From: Flagellimonas sp. MMG031
GTDB lineage: Bacteria; Bacteroidota; Bacteroidia; Flavobacteriales; Flavobacteriaceae
Direction: 5' to 3'
Length of the DNA stretch: 64,000 nucleotides
Assembly (NCBI RefSeq): GCF_040112705.1
Contig: NZ_CP157804.1
Coordinates: 436,501 to 500,500, forward strand
Position 1 is the stretch's first letter; each line of letters opens with the position of its first letter. Of this stretch, positions 25,253 through 34,013 are shown piece by piece. The position numbers and the translations under genes are program-made. Under the pieces are notes generated by a model. That model ran no database searches and was not told the origin of the DNA. It worked only from the letters and a program-made list of their open reading frames with translations.

Positions 25253-26385
25253 GCGTACCTCACCTTTCGTAAAATCCGTTGGGATTCCTTTAGGGATTGA
25301 TACACATGAGTGTCATAGGCTTTCAGCAAGGCGCGGGAACTTTCCATTTTGTCCTTTGCCTCTTCAAACCCGTTCAAATAACAAATAAGATACGTAGCAG
25401 GTAGATGGGTGATGTCGATATGCTCCGAATCGGTCAACGGAATATGGCCTTCCAGCTTTTTGAGCAATGCGTTATTCGTATTGTACACATGATACAAGGT
25501 TTTCTTATCGAACTGCGGCGGCTCAAAAACCAATTTGCTGTTTATGGTATACTTGCCATTGTCCGAAAAGGTGATCGTCATTTCTTCCAATGGATAATAT
25601 TTTTGTTGTGAACCCAACCCCAATTGCACATATTCCAAGGTCTTGAAGGAATCATCATCATAATCGATGGTAATTTCATCCAGAGCGGAGTAGAAGAGCT
25701 TCACCTGCTCATTGATCAATTCAATATCCACTCTAGAATAATACACTTTGCCCTTTACCTTTTTCTTGTTGCCTGCCCAGCAGACCACGAATTGCTCTTT
25801 GAACACTTTGTAATCACTGGTTAAATCGGGGTGGCGGGTATTGAAAAAGTTGAGTACGGCATCCAAGGTGTACTCGATATTGTTCCGTGCATGTTGTTCA
25901 ATGGTGGCCACCTTTTCGGAATTGATGTCCTTCAGCTCAATATCAAAAGCTTTGGGCAAGCTAATACTGCCTTCACGAAAGAACACGGCACCCCCATAAT
26001 ATTTCCAGATATTTTTGCGCAGCGCACATACTTTCCCGTTGGACCTGATGGTGACCAAACCGACCACCTTCCCCTCGGGCAAATGAGGAAATGGGATGTT
26101 CTCGTAAGAAATCAAGGGAGGGTTATCCAGATAGGCATTCACAAGGTTCTGAATCTTGCTATCATCAAAAAAATCCACGCCCACGATTTTGTTGTCCTCA
26201 TCCTCGACTCCGATTACGATAAACGAATTGTTCTTCGGGTTACTATTGGCGAGGGCACAGACATGTTTTAAAAATTTGGCCTTGCCTTCTTTCTCCCCTA
26301 TGGATATAAAACGCTTTTTGTCGTAAAAACTATTCTCGTCGTTATGGGCTAATAAGTTTTTTACGAGTAGGCGTTTGTTGATCAT
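25249..26385 (-). CDS. AlbA_2-domain (Schlafen-like ATP-binding) protein
   Basis: A 378-residue protein with an N-terminal AlbA_2/Schlafen-type domain. GKAKFLKHVCALANSNPKNNSFIVIGVEDEDNKIVGV at about residues 34-70 is the central conserved stretch (split here for its parts: the FLKHVCALAN helix, the FIVIGVEDE strand, then IVGVDFF). The C-terminal 200 residues have no recognised domain. Bacterial members are variously annotated as transcriptional regulators or nucleic-acid-binding proteins. It appears to be a single gene, 177 bases from the next minus-strand gene with a repeat element between. The role is unknown. Confidence 0.78.
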   Translation of the reverse strand: MINKRLLVKNLLAHNDENSFYDKKRFISIGEKEGKAKFLKHVCALANSNPKNNSFIVIGVEDEDNKIVGVDFFDDSKIQNLVNAYLDNPPLISYENIPFPHLPEGKVVGLVTIRSNGKVCALRKNIWKYYGGAVFFREGSISLPKAFDIELKDINSEKVATIEQHARNNIEYTLDAVLNFFNTRHPDLTSDYKVFKEQFVVCWAGNKKKVKGKVYYSRVDIELINEQVKLFYSALDEITIDYDDDSFKTLEYVQLGLGSQQKYYPLEEMTITFSDNGKYTINSKLVFEPPQFDKKTLYHVYNTNNALLKKLEGHIPLTDSEHIDITHLPATYLICYLNGFEEAKDKMESSRALLKAYDTHVYQSLKESQRILRKVRYA

Positions 26386-26424
26386 AATTTAAAGCTTTGG
26401 GATTTCGGAAACCAAAGAAAAATT

Positions 26425-26542
26425 CGTCATTTCGAGTGGTTTTTTGAACTTAAGTCCAAAAAAATGTATCGAGAAAAAAATTTTTAATCGCACAAACCAC
26501 GTTCTCGATACTTTTTCCTTCTGAAAAAACTCGAACTGACAG
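26425..26542. repeat. REP-like nested inverted repeat A
   Basis: An outer imperfect pair, CGTCATTTCGAGTGG (from 26425) with ACTCGAACTGACA (to about 26541), encloses a perfect 10-bp pair, GTATCGAGAA (26466-26475) with TTCTCGATAC (26502-26511). It lies between the AlbA_2 gene start and the SDR gene stop. Its GTCA-TTCGAG arms resemble those in the elements at 40148 and 48710. Confidence 0.7.
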
Positions 26543-26562
26543 TTTTGACCTTTAACCATCAT

Positions 26563-27321
26563 CTATGGACTATTTTTCTTCACAATCGTGCTGCTGGCTT
26601 GGGCGGTAGGCATCACCACAAGGTCAGCAATGTTTACATGATAGGGTCGAGTGACTACAAACAAGATAATATCGGCAATATCCTCCGGTTTCAAGGGTTG
26701 AAAGCCTTGATATACTTTCGAAGCCCTTTCGGAATCTCCTTTGAACCGGACATCACTGAATTCCGTTTCTACCAGTCCTGGATTTACGGCCCCGACCCGG
26801 ATGCCATAGGCATTTAAATCGATACGCATTCCTTGGTTGATGGCGTCTACGGCATGTTTACTGGCGCAATACACGTTTCCATTCGGATACACTTCCTTGC
26901 CCGCAGTGGAACCAATATTGATGATGTGCCCTGATTTGCGCTCCACCATTTTAGGAATAATGGCTTTGGACATATACAGCAATCCCTTCACATTGATATC
27001 CAGCATGGCATCCCAATCATCTGGGTTGCCCTTATCAATAGGGTCCAAACCATGTGCGTTTCCCGCGTTGTTGACCAAAATATCGATTTCTGAAAATTCC
27101 TTGGGCAAACTGTCGATGGCGGAGAACACATCCTCACGATTCCTCACATCAAAATTGAGCGTCAAAATTGATGTGTCTCTTCCTAATTGGTTCGTTAGCT
27201 CGTGTAAACGCTCTTCCCTGCGGCCACAAAGAATCAGATTGAAACCTTGCTTTGCAAAAAGTTCGGCAGTTGCCTTTCCAATTCCACTTGTTGCTCCTGT
27301 AATTAACGCTGTTGTTGCCAT
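26563..27321 (-). CDS. Short-chain dehydrogenase/reductase
   Basis: A 252-residue NAD(P)-dependent oxidoreductase of the classical SDR family (YdfG-like). TGATSGIGKATAELFAK (residues 8-24) is the cofactor loop, DILVNNAGNAHGL follows, and the catalytic Ser and Tyr-x-x-x-Lys are in INIGSTAGKEV and YCASKHAVDAI. The C-terminal QPLKPEDIADIILFVVTRPYHVNI is typical of the 3-hydroxy acid dehydrogenase subgroup. The substrate is probably a 3-hydroxy acid or small aldehyde; not certain. The aldo/keto reductase gene ends 13 bases upstream, so the two reductases are likely in one operon. Confidence 0.9.
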   Translation of the reverse strand: MATTALITGATSGIGKATAELFAKQGFNLILCGRREERLHELTNQLGRDTSILTLNFDVRNREDVFSAIDSLPKEFSEIDILVNNAGNAHGLDPIDKGNPDDWDAMLDINVKGLLYMSKAIIPKMVERKSGHIINIGSTAGKEVYPNGNVYCASKHAVDAINQGMRIDLNAYGIRVGAVNPGLVETEFSDVRFKGDSERASKVYQGFQPLKPEDIADIILFVVTRPYHVNIADLVVMPTAQASSTIVKKNSP

Positions 27322-27333
27322 TGCATTTATTTT

Positions 27334-28206
27334 CTATGGAACATCGTGCCCTTGGGCCGCCACCAAAAGAGCAAACCAATCTTGAAGTTCCAAATCTATT
27401 TTTACGGCCTTTGCGGCCAATTCCATTCGTTTTTTATTCGTTGTGCCGATTACAGGGTGCACTTTGGCCGGATGCTTTAAAATCCATGCCAAAAGCAACT
27501 GGCTTTCATCGGCATCATACTTATCCTTCAAAGGTTCCATTGCCGCTTTGATTCGGGCCCCCTGTTCATCATCTTCCCTAAAAAAACTGCCCAAAGGACT
27601 CCAAGCCATTGCCATTCTTTTGTTGGCGATGCAATCATCAAAAACCCCATCGTACATAGGGTCGTGGTGGGTGAGGGAAAATTCTACTTGATTGCCTTCC
27701 ACAGGTACGGCCTTTTCTAACATGGCCATCTGCGAGGTGGTAAAATTGGACACCCCAAATTGCTTTATTTTTCCACTGACCAATAAATGGCGTGCGGCTT
27801 CAGCTATTTCATTGGGATTCATCAGCGGGCTTGGCCTGTGTATCAAGAAAAAATCCAAGTAATCAGTTTTCAACTTTTTCAAGGACTCCTCCGCTGACCA
27901 GATTATATAATCTTTATCATACTGATAATGGTTGATTCGGTTTTTTTTTCTATCCATCAATTGAATACCACATTTGGTAATCAACTGAATAGTTTCCCTT
28001 TTGATCCCGCTATCACCAAAGGCAGCTCCAAAATCAGCCTCGGTGGTATATCCACCATAAATGTCGGCATGGTCAAAAGTAGTGAGTCCGCACTCGATGC
28101 TATGGTGCATCAATTCCATCATTTCTTTTTTGGAAAGTTTTTTACCCCAACTCCCCCAGGTCATTGCTCCCGATATCACACGGGAAAATTTCGTTGTCTG
28201 TTCCAT
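27334..28206 (-). CDS. Aldo/keto reductase
   Basis: A 290-residue TIM-barrel oxidoreductase that uses NADPH. FDHADIYGGYTTEADFG carries the catalytic Asp and Tyr near residues 40-50, DYLDFFLIHRPSPLMN supplies the His, and HPAKVHPVIGTTNKKRMELAAKAV is the cofactor phosphate loop. The sequence fits the YdhF-type branch. It is the first gene of a likely two-gene unit with the SDR and is divergent from moxR, 160 bases away. The substrate is unknown. Confidence 0.9.
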   Translation of the reverse strand: MEQTTKFSRVISGAMTWGSWGKKLSKKEMMELMHHSIECGLTTFDHADIYGGYTTEADFGAAFGDSGIKRETIQLITKCGIQLMDRKKNRINHYQYDKDYIIWSAEESLKKLKTDYLDFFLIHRPSPLMNPNEIAEAARHLLVSGKIKQFGVSNFTTSQMAMLEKAVPVEGNQVEFSLTHHDPMYDGVFDDCIANKRMAMAWSPLGSFFREDDEQGARIKAAMEPLKDKYDADESQLLLAWILKHPAKVHPVIGTTNKKRMELAAKAVKIDLELQDWFALLVAAQGHDVP

Positions 28207-28365
28207 AAGCGCTGAAAGTATAAAATTAAAGCCTTAAATCCTTCATAAAACTAGGGGTTTAGCGTTTTTTTTAACCATTAATTAACAGGCAGGTTTTAAA
28301 TAAATTTTCATTTTGCACACCTTAGTAAAAACCCCGACCTTAACACCAAACAATAAAAGTTTACA

Positions 28366-29367
28366 ATGGAAGAAAACACTACTATTGATATTAGTGCTGT
28401 GAATGAGAAAATAGCCCAAGAGAGCGCTTTTATTGACCTTTTAAGGGTTGAGATGAACAAGGCCATTGTAGGCCAGAACCACATGGTGGAGCGCTTATTG
28501 ATCGGACTTTTGGGCAAGGGGCACATCTTGCTCGAAGGTGTTCCCGGACTGGCAAAGACACTGGCCATCAACACCTTGGCAAAAGCGGTAAAAGGCAGTT
28601 TTAGCCGCATACAGTTCACACCCGATCTATTGCCCGCCGATGTGATCGGTACGCTGATCTACAATATCAAGGAAAATGACTTCTCCATTAAAAAAGGGCC
28701 CATTTTCGCCAACTTTGTTTTGGCCGATGAGATCAACAGGGCCCCTGCCAAAGTGCAATCCGCACTTTTGGAAGCCATGCAGGAAAAGCAGGTGACCATC
28801 GGTGATGAAACCTTTATTTTGGACAAACCCTTTCTGGTAATGGCCACCCAAAACCCTGTGGAGCAAGAAGGTACCTACCCACTTCCCGAAGCGCAGGTAG
28901 ACCGATTTATGCTAAAAACCGTTATCGATTATCCAAAACTCAACGAAGAGCAACTGATCATCAGACAAAATTTGAGGGGAGCCACCGAAACCGTTAATCC
29001 TGTAGTTTCCCTAGAACAAATTCTGAGGGCCCAGGATACTGTTCGGGAGGTATATATGGACGAAAAAATCGAAAAATACATACTCGACCTCATCTTCGCT
29101 ACGCGATATCCGGAAAAATACAACCTTGGAAACTTGAAGCCATTGATCAGCTTTGGTGCCTCTCCAAGGGGAAGTATCAACTTGGCCAATGCTTCCAAGT
29201 GCTACGCCTTTATCAAAAGAAGGGGGTATGTGGTGCCTGAAGATGTAAGGGCCGTGGTACACGACGTACTGCGCCACCGTATTGGAATCACCTACGAGGC
29301 CGAGGCAGAAAATATTACTTCCGAAGAAATCATCAACAAGATTGTAAACGAGGTAGAAGTGCCTTAG
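28366..29367 (+). CDS. MoxR-family AAA ATPase of the bat operon
   Basis: A 333-residue AAA+ ATPase. Walker A is EGVPGLAKT (about residues 57-65), Walker B is FVLADEINRAPAKVQSALLEAMQ (about 113), and the sensor stretch is MATQNPVEQEGTYPLPEAQVDRF. MoxR proteins act as chaperone-like ATPases together with VWA-domain partners, both of which follow in this operon. It is first in a run of eight genes (28366-37447) with little spacing. The ATPase probably works on the membrane-bound BatA/BatB complex. Confidence 0.94.
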   Translation: MEENTTIDISAVNEKIAQESAFIDLLRVEMNKAIVGQNHMVERLLIGLLGKGHILLEGVPGLAKTLAINTLAKAVKGSFSRIQFTPDLLPADVIGTLIYNIKENDFSIKKGPIFANFVLADEINRAPAKVQSALLEAMQEKQVTIGDETFILDKPFLVMATQNPVEQEGTYPLPEAQVDRFMLKTVIDYPKLNEEQLIIRQNLRGATETVNPVVSLEQILRAQDTVREVYMDEKIEKYILDLIFATRYPEKYNLGNLKPLISFGASPRGSINLANASKCYAFIKRRGYVVPEDVRAVVHDVLRHRIGITYEAEAENITSEEIINKIVNEVEVP

Positions 29368-29436
29368 CGGTTCAATGTTTATCGGAATAAGTAGCAATAC
29401 TTTAACCAACCCGAAAACCTATTTTTCTTGAACCAA

Positions 29437-30302
29437 ATGGATACAAAGGAACTACTAAAAAAAGTACGCAAAATTGAAATCAAGACCGACGTCTGTCCGA
29501 CCATATTTTTGGTGGGGAGTACCATTCTACGTTCAAAGGTCGGGGTATGACATTCAGCGAGGTACGCCAGTATCAATTTGGGGACGATGTAAGGAGTATT
29601 GACTGGAACGTGACCGCCCGCTACAACGAACCCTTTGTAAAAGTTTTTGAAGAGGAGCGCGAACTCACCATGATGTTGATGGTGGATGTGAGTGGGTCCG
29701 AGTTTTTTGGCACCTCCAATCAGTTTAAAAAAGATATCATCACCGAAATTTCCGCAACACTTGCCTTTTCTGCACTACAGAACAACGATAAAGTAGGTCT
29801 TATCCTGTTTTCCGACGAGGTGGAGCTCTTTATCCCGCCCAAAAAAGGAAAAAGCCACGTACTGCGAATCATCAGGGAGTTGTTGGAGTTTCACCCGAAA
29901 AGCAGCGAGACCAATATTGCCGAGGCTTTGAAGTTCCTGACCAATGTGATGAAGAAAAAGGCCATCGTTTTTGTGCTTTCGGATTTTATAGCCGATGATT
30001 ACGACAACACCCTTCGAATTGTGGGCAACAAACATGACGTGACCGGAATTCGGGTCTATGATGAACGGGAAGAATCCATCCCCAATTTGGGTATGGTGCA
30101 AATGCAAGATGCCGAAACAGGTGAAATACAATTGGTAAACACCCAATCCAAACAGGTGCGTTCGGCCTACGGGCAACATTACAAGGAAAAAGTGGAATAC
30201 TTTATCAATTCCTTTAACAAATCCGGATCTGGTGTAATCAATTGTCGGGCGGACGAAAGTTATGTGAAAAAACTATTGGGCTATTTTAAACGGAGAGCAT
30301 AA
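29437..30302 (+). pseudogene. DUF58-domain protein with one frameshift
   Basis: The conserved N-terminus starts at ATG 29437 (MDTKELLKKVRKIEIKT) in one frame. After ACCGACG near 29486-29488 the matching frame shifts, and the protein continues RLSDHIFGGEYHSTFKGRGM and then unbroken to 30302. One extra C (ACCCGACG) would join both parts into a 288-residue protein, the usual DUF58 length. The downstream part has the VWA-like strand MLMVDVSGSEFFG. Without the correction, the only start would be the internal ATG at 29547, losing the conserved leader. As every neighbour in this essential-looking operon is intact, a base-call error is as likely as a real mutation. Confidence 0.85.
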
Positions 30303-31964
30303 ATGATAAAGGAAAGTTGCCATACAACAATACACTTGAACAGGGTCCAAAAACTACTGGGCACTTTGTTGTTGTTTTGCCTGCTGCCGTTGCTCGGTTT
30401 CTCCCAGACCGAACTCAAGGTAACGGCCGAAGTGGACACCTTGGCCATCAAAATTGGGGAACAAATCCAATACAGTATTACGGTTGAAGCCGATTCCACC
30501 GATGTGGTCTTTTTTCCAGAAGGACAAACGTTTTCCCCACTGGAAACCGTCGAAGCCATTATGGCCGATACCCTAAAGCAAGACAGCAAGGTTATCCTGC
30601 AAAAAATATACGCCCTTACCCAGTTTGATAGTGGTGCCTATACCATTCCACCGCAGCGTATCGCCATCAATGAACAACCCTTTTTTACGGATTCGTTTCA
30701 AGTGAAGGTTGCTGATGTGGTTGTGGATACGACCAAACAAAAAATGTACGACATCAAGCCTTTGATGGAAGTGGAAAAGAGCAATGCCGAAATGTGGCTC
30801 ACCGCTCTTTGGATTCTTTTGGGCTTGATTGTGGTCGGCGGATTGGTGTATTGGTTCTTTTTGCGTAAAAAACCCTTGACAGAAGAAGAAAAAGTGGCCC
30901 TGCTCCCACCTTATGACCGAGCTATATTGGAACTCAAAAAACTGGAAAACTCCAAATATCTTATCCAAGACGAGTTCAAACAATACTATTCAGAATTGAC
31001 TGATATTATGCGTTCCTATTTGGAAGAAGAGGTACATGTGACGGCCATGGAAAGCACAACCTCCGAACTGATTACCAAATTAGAAATGCTGAGGGATGCT
31101 GGGGAACTTAAATTGGATGACGATACCATTTTTCAATTCCAAAAAATATTGCAAACTGCCGATTTGGTGAAATTCGCCAAATCCAAACCGGCATCATCCA
31201 TCGCGGAGCAAGACAGAAAATTGGTGGAGGAAATCGTAACCAAAACCCACGAAGCACTGCCTGAACCGACAGAGGAAGACCTGCTATTGGACGAGGAATA
31301 CCTGGAAGAACTTGCCAAGAAAAAACAGCGCAAGCGTATCTATTGGGCTGCCGCTATTTTTGCCGGTATTCTCATTTTGGGAAGTGTATTTTCCGTGGCC
31401 TATTTTGGTGCCAAACAAGTACGGGACACCGTATTTGGCTATCCTACCAAAGACCTGTTGGAGGGCGAATGGGTATCCAGTTCGTACGGGTTCCCGCCCA
31501 TAGAATTGGAAACACCGGAGGTACTGCTGCGCCAAGAACCGGACATGCCCACAGAAACCAAAGAATTGATCAAGGAATTACAGGCATTCTCTTATGGCAA
31601 TTATGCGGGCATTTTTTCAGTAAGTGCCAGTTCCATCACCTTTAAAAATCAAGAAGAAGATCCCAATTTTGAAGCCGTTATAGGTGCTACTTTGACCAAT
31701 TTTGAGCAACTCGGTCTCAAAAATATCATTACCAAGCAAGAGGAGTTCGTCACACAATCTGGTGTAAAAGGAGTAAAAACCTTCGGAACCGGCACCTTGG
31801 AAACGCCCGATGGCGATTCCAAAAGAGCCAAATACAATATCTTATCGTTTGGTGGCAAAGGTTTTATACAGCAAGTGGTGATAACTTGGGAAGAGGATGA
31901 TGCCTATGCGGAACAGATCGTGGACCGAATTTTAACCAGTTTAGACGTAAAATTACAGGCGTAA
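30303..31964 (+). CDS. Bat-operon membrane protein, DUF4381-like
   Basis: A 553-residue protein with a signal peptide (LGTLLLFCLLPLLGFSQ). An extracytoplasmic beta domain (about 35-140), a transmembrane helix (ALWILLGLIVVGGLVYWFFL, about 163-182), a helical cytoplasmic region with DEFKQYYSELTDIMRSYLEEEV, a second transmembrane helix (WAAAIFAGILILGSVFSVAYFG, about 349-370) and a C-terminal 180-residue domain follow. The DEFKQYYSELTDIMRSYLE segment resembles the C-terminal helical region of BatD-type proteins. It sits between DUF58 and batA, its start abutting the previous stop (TAAATG). The two-TM, two-domain build is longer than typical. The function is unknown, but operon context points to the BatA/B complex. 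Confidence 0.75.
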   Translation: MIKESCHTTIHLNRVQKLLGTLLLFCLLPLLGFSQTELKVTAEVDTLAIKIGEQIQYSITVEADSTDVVFFPEGQTFSPLETVEAIMADTLKQDSKVILQKIYALTQFDSGAYTIPPQRIAINEQPFFTDSFQVKVADVVVDTTKQKMYDIKPLMEVEKSNAEMWLTALWILLGLIVVGGLVYWFFLRKKPLTEEEKVALLPPYDRAILELKKLENSKYLIQDEFKQYYSELTDIMRSYLEEEVHVTAMESTTSELITKLEMLRDAGELKLDDDTIFQFQKILQTADLVKFAKSKPASSIAEQDRKLVEEIVTKTHEALPEPTEEDLLLDEEYLEELAKKKQRKRIYWAAAIFAGILILGSVFSVAYFGAKQVRDTVFGYPTKDLLEGEWVSSSYGFPPIELETPEVLLRQEPDMPTETKELIKELQAFSYGNYAGIFSVSASSITFKNQEEDPNFEAVIGATLTNFEQLGLKNIITKQEEFVTQSGVKGVKTFGTGTLETPDGDSKRAKYNILSFGGKGFIQQVVITWEEDDAYAEQIVDRILTSLDVKLQA

Positions 31965-32963
31965 ATGTTTGAGAATATAGAATTTGCAAATCCCGAATTT
32001 TTCTGGCTGCTTCTTTTGCTGCCTTTGGCTTTGCTATGGTATTTTTTCAAACGAAAAAACGAAATGGCCTCCCTTCGCATTTCCAGCATCAAAGGATTTA
32101 CGGTGAAAAGTTGGGCCTCTAAGCTAAAGCCTGTATTGTTTGCCCTTCGATTATTGGCCCTAGCTGCCATCATCACTGCCTTGGCCCGACCCCAAACGGA
32201 AGACATCTCAACCCGTACCAAAACCACAAAAGGTATCGATATTGTCATGTCCATCGATGTATCGTCCAGTATGCTGGCCCGCGACTTAAAGCCTAATCGG
32301 CTATCAGCCCTTAAGGAGGTAGCCGCCAAATTTATTGAAGGACGCCCCAACGACCGTATTGGATTGGTCGCCTACGCTGCAGAAAGTTATACCAAAACCC
32401 CGATTACCAGCGACAAGACCATTGTGCTCAATGCGTTGGATGAAATTACCTATGGTGTTTTGGAAGACGGTACCGCCATTGGTATGGGATTGGCCACATC
32501 GGTAAACCGCCTAAAGGAAAGTAAAGCCATCAGTAAAGTTATCATTCTTTTAACGGATGGTGTCAATAATTCTGGCTTTATTGAACCAAGAACCGCAGCT
32601 GATCTGGCCGTAGGCTTTGGAATCAAAACATACACCATTGGCTTAGGTACGAATGGGAATGCGCTATCTCCCATAGCTTATAATCCCGATGGCTCCTACC
32701 GGTACGGAATGCGCCAAGTGGAGATTGATGAGGAACTGCTCAAAGAAATAGCGGAGGTGACCGGAGGAAAATACTTTCGTGCCACCGACAACGAATCTTT
32801 GGAGGAGATTTATGATGAAATCAACAAGTTGGAAAAAACAGAGATAGAAGAATTCAAATATTACAAATACGAGGAAAAGTTTAGGCCGCTCATTTTCTTG
32901 GCCGGGATTTTATTGTTGTTGGAATGGGGATTGCGAAACTCCATATTTAAAAGTTTTATTTAG
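31965..32963 (+). CDS. batA: VWA-domain membrane protein BatA
   Basis: A 332-residue protein with N-terminal transmembrane segments (FFWLLLLLPLALLWYFF and LFALRLLALAAIITALA), a von Willebrand A domain at about 90-285, and a C-terminal transmembrane helix (LIFLAGILLLLEWGL). The metal-ion site is complete: DVSSSM, T in TKTPITSDK, and LTDGVNNSG. The VWA domain sits between membrane anchors, as in BatA of Bacteroides, where the operon supports oxygen tolerance. Its ATG directly follows the previous stop. Confidence 0.93.
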   Translation: MFENIEFANPEFFWLLLLLPLALLWYFFKRKNEMASLRISSIKGFTVKSWASKLKPVLFALRLLALAAIITALARPQTEDISTRTKTTKGIDIVMSIDVSSSMLARDLKPNRLSALKEVAAKFIEGRPNDRIGLVAYAAESYTKTPITSDKTIVLNALDEITYGVLEDGTAIGMGLATSVNRLKESKAISKVIILLTDGVNNSGFIEPRTAADLAVGFGIKTYTIGLGTNGNALSPIAYNPDGSYRYGMRQVEIDEELLKEIAEVTGGKYFRATDNESLEEIYDEINKLEKTEIEEFKYYKYEEKFRPLIFLAGILLLLEWGLRNSIFKSFI

Positions 32964-32966
32964 GAA

Positions 32967-34013
32967 ATGATCCAGTTTGATGAAAAAATATATTTCTACC
33001 TATTGGCCGTCATCCCAGTGATGGCCCTAGCGTTCTTTTTTCTTCAGATCTGGAAACGGAAAACGCAGAAAAAGTTTGCCGACACATCGCTCCTCAAACG
33101 ATTGGCGCCCAACAAATCCAACTTCAAGTCCACCGTTAAGCTGGTCTTCTTTTTGGGCGGACTTGCCTTTTTGGTCTTGGGCTTGGTGAATCCCAAAATC
33201 GGTACAAAACTGGAAACGGTAAAACGGGAAGGTGTGGACATTGTTTTCGCCATCGATGTATCCAAAAGTATGTTGGCCGAAGATATCGCTCCCAACCGTT
33301 TGGAAAAGGCAAAGCGTATTGTCTCCGAAATCATCAACCAACTGGCAAGCGACCGTATAGGAATCATTGCCTACGCAGGGCAGGCATACCCACAATTGCC
33401 CATTACAACAGATTACGGTGCCGCCAAAATGTTCCTGCAAAGTATGAATACCGATATGCTTTCCTCACAAGGAACGGCCATCAACGCCGCTATTGATTTG
33501 GCAAGTACCTATTACGACGATTCCCAGCAGACCAACAGGGTCCTTTTTATTGTGTCCGACGGTGAAGACCATTCAGAAAGCTCCACGATTAATTCGGTGG
33601 AAAAAGCAGTGCAAAACGGGATACGCGTATACACCATCGGTGTGGGAAAAGCAAAGGGTGCTCCAATTCCAATCAAACGAAATGGGGTTGTGGAAAGTTT
33701 GAAAAAAGACAATCAAGGCGAGGTGGTCATCACCAAACTGAACGAAACAGTTTTGAACCAAATTGCCAACAGGGGCAATGGGGATTATATTGATGGTTCC
33801 AATACCGAAAACGCGGTGGAATACATCAAAGAAAAACTGAACAGAATGGACAAAACCGAATTTGAAGCCAAACAATTCGCCGAATACAAGGACCAATTTC
33901 AGTGGTTCCTCGCAGCAGGCTTTTTATTGTTATTTTTGGACATTTTTGTTTTGGACAGGAAAACACAATGGTTGAAAAAACTGAATCTTTTTAATGAGCA
34001 TGATGATGAATAA
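32967..34013 (+). CDS. batB: VWA-domain membrane protein BatB
   Basis: A 348-residue paralogue of BatA, 3 bases downstream. It has two N-terminal transmembrane helices (LLAVIPVMALAFFFLQI and LVFFLGGLAFLVLGLV), a VWA domain at about 90-290 with intact metal site (DVSKSM, T in QLPITTDYG, VSDGEDHSESS), and a C-terminal transmembrane helix (FLAAGFLLLFLDIFVL). It presumably pairs with BatA in the membrane. The end overlaps the start region of batC. Confidence 0.93.
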   Translation: MIQFDEKIYFYLLAVIPVMALAFFFLQIWKRKTQKKFADTSLLKRLAPNKSNFKSTVKLVFFLGGLAFLVLGLVNPKIGTKLETVKREGVDIVFAIDVSKSMLAEDIAPNRLEKAKRIVSEIINQLASDRIGIIAYAGQAYPQLPITTDYGAAKMFLQSMNTDMLSSQGTAINAAIDLASTYYDDSQQTNRVLFIVSDGEDHSESSTINSVEKAVQNGIRVYTIGVGKAKGAPIPIKRNGVVESLKKDNQGEVVITKLNETVLNQIANRGNGDYIDGSNTENAVEYIKEKLNRMDKTEFEAKQFAEYKDQFQWFLAAGFLLLFLDIFVLDRKTQWLKKLNLFNEHDDE

